Positions 61,201-64,000 of a DNA stretch of 64,000 nt are shown here, in pieces (position 1 is the stretch's first letter; each line of letters opens with the position of its first letter). Source of the DNA: Undibacterium cyanobacteriorum (lineage in GTDB: Bacteria; Pseudomonadota; Gammaproteobacteria; Burkholderiales; Burkholderiaceae_D). The notes beneath the pieces are model-generated. The model worked only from the letters and a program-made list of their open reading frames with translations, did no database searches and was not told where the DNA came from. The position numbers were made by a program, and so were the translations under genes. The DNA is taken from contig NZ_CP133720.1 in assembly GCF_031326225.1 (NCBI RefSeq), forward strand, positions 186,001 to 250,000, written 5' to 3'.

Positions 61201-62991
61201 GTGGCGGCGTTTGATCACCGTCATATTTTCATTGACCCATCACCTGATGTCGCCAAGTCTTATGCAGAACGCCAACGCTTGTTCAACTTGCCGCGCTCGA
61301 GCTGGGACGATTACGACAAGAGCTTGATCTCCAAAGGCGGCGGTGTTTACCCACGTACCGCGAAGTCGATTTCATTAAGCCCAGAAGCACGTGCCGTCTT
61401 AGGTATTGAAACCACAGACTTAACGCCAGTGGAATTACTCAAAGTGATTTTGCAAGCGCCAGTTGATCTCTTGTACAACGGCGGTATCGGCACTTACGTT
61501 AAAGCCACGTTTGAAACGCATGCTCAAGTCGGCGACAAAGCAGGTGATGCCTTCCGCGTCAACGGCAATGAATTACGCTGTAAAGTCTTGGCAGAAGGCG
61601 GTAACTTAGGTTGCACCCAAAACGGACGTATCGAGTTCGCACAAAAAGGTGGCCGCATCTACACCGACGCGATTGATAACTCCGCTGGTGTTGATTGCTC
61701 CGACCACGAAGTCAATATCAAGATCTTGGTGGGTGCGATTACCGAAGCCGGTGATCTCACACTCAAACAACGTAATGACTTGTTAGCCTCGATGACAGAT
61801 GAAGTCGGCCACTTGGTATTAACCGACAACTACTATCAATCACAAGCACTCGACATCGCTTGCCACCGTCCGCTGTATGTACTCGACGGCCAACAACGCT
61901 TGATGCAAACCTTAGAGCGCCAAGGCCGCTTGAACCGTGCGATTGAATTCTTACCGTCCGACGATGAAATCGCGCGCCGCAAAGCGCATAAGCAAGGCCT
62001 CACCGCACCAGAAAACGCAGTAGTGTTGGCTTACGCGAAGATGGCCGTGTTTGATGAATTGGTGGCGTCTAATTTACCAGACGACCCGTTCTTCAGCCGC
62101 GCTTTAAAAGCCTACTTCCCGAAAGTCTTGTCGGAAAAATTCCCAGAAGCGATTGCCAACCACCAATTGAAGCGCGAGATCATCGCCACCTTCATCACCA
62201 ACACCGTGGTCAATCGCACGGGCGCAACCTTCGTCAACTTCATCGCTACGGAAGCTGCGGCATCTGCAGCTGATGTGATCCGCGCCTTCACCTTGGCCCG
62301 CGAGATTTTTGATCTTGAACCATTGTGGGATCAAATCGATGCGCTCGATTACAAAGTCGATGCCAAGTTGCAGTTAGATTTGTTGACCAAGCTCACCGCC
62401 ATTGCCCAACGTGCCTCACGCTGGATGCTGCGCGCAAGAACAGCAAATGCCGACTTGCCAACGCTGATCCAACGCTACCAACCAGGCGCACGCGAACTAC
62501 GCGCCAACTTGCAAGCATGGTTACCAGCAGCGGCTTACGCCAGCTTGCAAGAAGCCAGCAAAGCCCTGAGCGATGCCGGCGTTGAAGCAGGCTTGGCAGA
62601 AAATCTGGCAGCCTTGGAATTCATTTTCCCGGCCTTAGATTTAGTCGACCTCGCACAAAGCACAGGCAGCGATTTGGAAATCACCTCACGCACTTACTTC
62701 GGCATCGACGCCGAACTAGCCTTAACCGGCTGGCGCGATCAAATCAACCGCCTCCCCACCGACACCCTCTGGCAAACACAAGCCCGCGGCAGCGCCCGCG
62801 ACGACGTGTACTCCATCGCCAGCCAAGTCACCCGCAGTTTGCTATCTCGCAAAGAAAGCATCGCCACCTGGCGCGGGCAACACGAACAAGCGATTGCCAA
62901 GCTCAATCAATTGTTGACGACGATTACGACGCAGGGTGCGGATTTAGCACCGGTGTCTGTGGCGTTGCGTGAGTTGCGTAGTTTGGCTTGA
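58225..62991 (+). CDS. gdhB: NAD-specific glutamate dehydrogenase, large (L-180) type
   Basis: A 1588-residue enzyme converting glutamate to 2-oxoglutarate and ammonia with NAD. Length and order fit the large bacterial type: an N-terminal ACT-like regulatory part, a helical region, then the catalytic domain with [29 protein letters not shown] and [11 protein letters not shown] (catalytic Lys near residue 837), and the dinucleotide domain with [16 protein letters not shown] (GxGxxxG). A C-terminal helical region follows. TAAGGA precedes the ATG. Monocistronic; the terminator follows immediately. Used for glutamate catabolism in a betaproteobacterium. Confidence 0.96.
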   Translation: [1588 protein letters not shown]

Positions 62992-63013
62992 TAAAGATTC
63001 TTGATGGATCGTA

Positions 63014-63047
63014 AGGTGGGCACGATGTTTGTGCCCACCTTTTTATT
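63014..63047 (+). terminator. Rho-independent terminator of gdhB
   Basis: Perfect 10-bp stem AGGTGGGCAC / GTGCCCACCT (63014-63023 with 63031-63040), 7-nt loop and T run, 22 bp after the stop. Confidence 0.93.
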
Positions 63048-63062
63048 TATGGAATGGTGAAC

Positions 63063-63554
63063 ATGGAATACAGCGTTGAAGCTCCTTACGTGCAGACGAT
63101 TAGCGATGACCAAGAAATGAAAGTCTCGCTCAACAAACGAAAGCAAAAATTAGTTGCGAAAGTTTATCCCTGTGTTGAAGTAAAAAATTCGCCAGACAGC
63201 ACGAAAAGTGCATACAACAGCTTTATCATTCTCGGCAAAGTGTACACAGCTCTAGGCTACAAAGTTAATAGAAAGATCGATGATTTTGACTTGCCACAAT
63301 TGGTGCGGGACAGTACAAAGATGTATGTCATCAATCCGCCTCAACACGGTCAACTAGTGCAGTCGAGTGGCGATAAAGAAGCGGGGCTATATAGTTATCA
63401 ATCACAGGCTGGATATGTTGGAAAAGATACTTTTACAGTCGGTGTAGATACGATATCAAAGAGTCGAGCGAAAATAAGCTATTCACTTCAATTTAAAGTA
63501 TCTGTGGTTGAGAGCATTACTAATGATCAGTATCCTTCGACCTGCAGCAATTGA
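63063..63554 (+). CDS. cadherin-like (Big_9-type) repeat protein, small
   Basis: A 163-residue protein starting at ATG 63063 (an ATG at 63054 is the alternative); only 16 bp after the gdhB terminator, so its promoter is not evident. The central segment INPPQHGQLVQSSGDKEAGLYSYQSQAGYVGKDTFTVGVD matches the P-x-hG-x-l...GxxxYxP..GfxGxDxFtv pattern of cadherin-like/Big_9 repeats from large surface proteins. The rest is unrecognised, with no signal peptide. Likely a fragment or orphan of a surface/toxin locus that continues to the right. AT-rich relative to gdhB. Confidence 0.6.
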   Translation: MEYSVEAPYVQTISDDQEMKVSLNKRKQKLVAKVYPCVEVKNSPDSTKSAYNSFIILGKVYTALGYKVNRKIDDFDLPQLVRDSTKMYVINPPQHGQLVQSSGDKEAGLYSYQSQAGYVGKDTFTVGVDTISKSRAKISYSLQFKVSVVESITNDQYPSTCSN

Positions 63555-63752
63555 AAGGATAGCCCAATGTTCTTCAATCATTTTCCTTATCAGCTGGATA
63601 GAGGCTAGAGAAATAGTTGACTAAAAAATGGTCCACACATACCTAAAAAATAGCGTCCGATTACCTAGATGCAAAACAATATGCCTGGGCGCGATTTATG
63701 ATGTACATAAAACCGACGAATAGATGTTGATGTGTTTTGAGACTGGAAATTA
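63555..63752. other. AT-rich spacer before the HINT gene
   Basis: 198 bp with two direct copies of CTAAAAAAT (63621 and 63643, 22 bp apart) and no open frame. Could carry the HINT gene promoter. Confidence 0.35.
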
Positions 63753-64000
63753 ATGATGCTGCTTGAAGACACTGATTTGGAAACAATGAAGCGCGATCAT
63801 AATTCGAAGAAATTTGAACTTAATGGCGGCTTTGCAGCAGGAACTTTGGTGCATACCAAAGAAGGCTTGGTACCAATTGAGAAAATCAAGATAGGCGATT
63901 GGGTGTTGTCGAAGCCAGAGAATGGCGGTGAGCAAGCCTATAAACCAATAGTGAAGATTTTCGCGCATGAGTCTGCTACTGTGATGAAGGTCTGTGGTGA
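63753..64000 (+). CDS. HINT (pretoxin) domain protein, cut by the right edge, first Cys replaced
   Basis: At least 82 residues, open to the window end. After a 24-residue N-terminus the segment GGFAAGTLVHTKEGLVPIEK...IKIGDWVLSKPENGGEQAYK is the start of a Hedgehog/intein (HINT, PT-HINT) domain, as in polymorphic toxins where it precedes the toxin tip. The canonical sequence is CFxAGTxVHT with Cys1 as the self-cleaving nucleophile; here that position is Gly (NGGF). A stop codon lies upstream in frame, so the N-terminal surface part is missing. It is an orphan or truncated cassette. The toxin domain, if any, lies beyond the window. Confidence 0.8.
   Translation, partial: MMLLEDTDLETMKRDHNSKKFELNGGFAAGTLVHTKEGLVPIEKIKIGDWVLSKPENGGEQAYKPIVKIFAHESATVMKVCG

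Noticed and set aside
1..64000. tRNA, rRNA, CRISPR, integrase, replication origin
   Set aside because: Scanned for them and found no cloverleaf ends, no conserved rRNA blocks, no repeat-spacer array, and no replication or partition genes.

Overview
The window is 64 kb of ordinary chromosome from a Gram-negative, aerobic betaproteobacterium. GC content is moderate, almost every gene fits proteobacterial families, and several traits point to the Oxalobacteraceae, possibly an Undibacterium-like genus: a TonB-dependent receptor with a carboxypeptidase-like N-terminal domain, a DUF1800/DUF1501 secreted pair, a Coq7-type hydroxylase and a 1588-residue NAD-glutamate dehydrogenase. This placement is inference from gene content. 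I see no rRNA, tRNA, CRISPR array, integrase or complete insertion sequence.

Left part (1-31 kb). Housekeeping and accessory genes in short transcription units: a PilZ-like protein cut by the window edge, an M48 protease, gamma-glutamyltransferase (its stop codon lies inside a 105-bp tandem repeat array), a Bax-inhibitor-1 membrane protein, a GRDP-like protein with a Gly/Cys tail, an AlkD-like protein, a low-complexity exported protein, a MAPEG protein, a lipoprotein hydrolase, a TPR-methyltransferase, a low-molecular-weight tyrosine phosphatase and an M28 membrane protease. These are followed by two regulator/target pairs (YafY with VOC, LysR with NAD epimerase), DctA, a GIN-domain lipoprotein, the DUF1800/DUF1501 pair, a VanX/DdpX-like dipeptidase, a GST, an FtrA-type regulator, a second MAPEG protein and a GNAT enzyme.

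Middle (31-44 kb). A Tat-exported 543-residue protein with a solute-binding-like N-terminus and an unrecognised C-terminus. Then comes a seven-gene minus-strand redox operon (AhpD-like, YHS, glutaredoxin, DoxX, an unknown 355-residue protein, a PNPOx/VanB-like/2Fe-2S fusion, DUF1348) transcribed away from its own LysR gene. A perfect T-N11-A dyad lies about 60 bp upstream of the predicted operon start. Next is a small cluster of immunity-protein-like genes (a DUF1963-like pseudogene with an in-frame TGA, DUF5071, DUF2199, a 72-residue unknown), then a Coq7-like gene overlapping an ADP-ribosylglycohydrolase gene. Three copies of a palindromic element of about 95 bp lie at 33.1, 40.1 and 40.6 kb.

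Right part (44-64 kb). An NHL-repeat/M23 fusion, a TPR-O-GlcNAc-transferase-like protein, an X-Pro dipeptidyl peptidase, a LytS-like pseudokinase overlapping an intact LytS-like kinase followed by a LytTR regulator, a large TonB-dependent receptor and NAD-glutamate dehydrogenase. Beyond its terminator the last kilobase changes character: a cadherin-like-repeat protein and the start of a HINT (pretoxin) domain protein whose expected first cysteine is glycine, probably the edge of a polymorphic-toxin locus.

The least explained items are the orphan immunity cluster with its fresh-looking pseudogene, the kinase/pseudokinase pair, the redox operon with an unknown member, the Tat protein at 31.4 kb and the cysteine-less HINT gene at the right edge.
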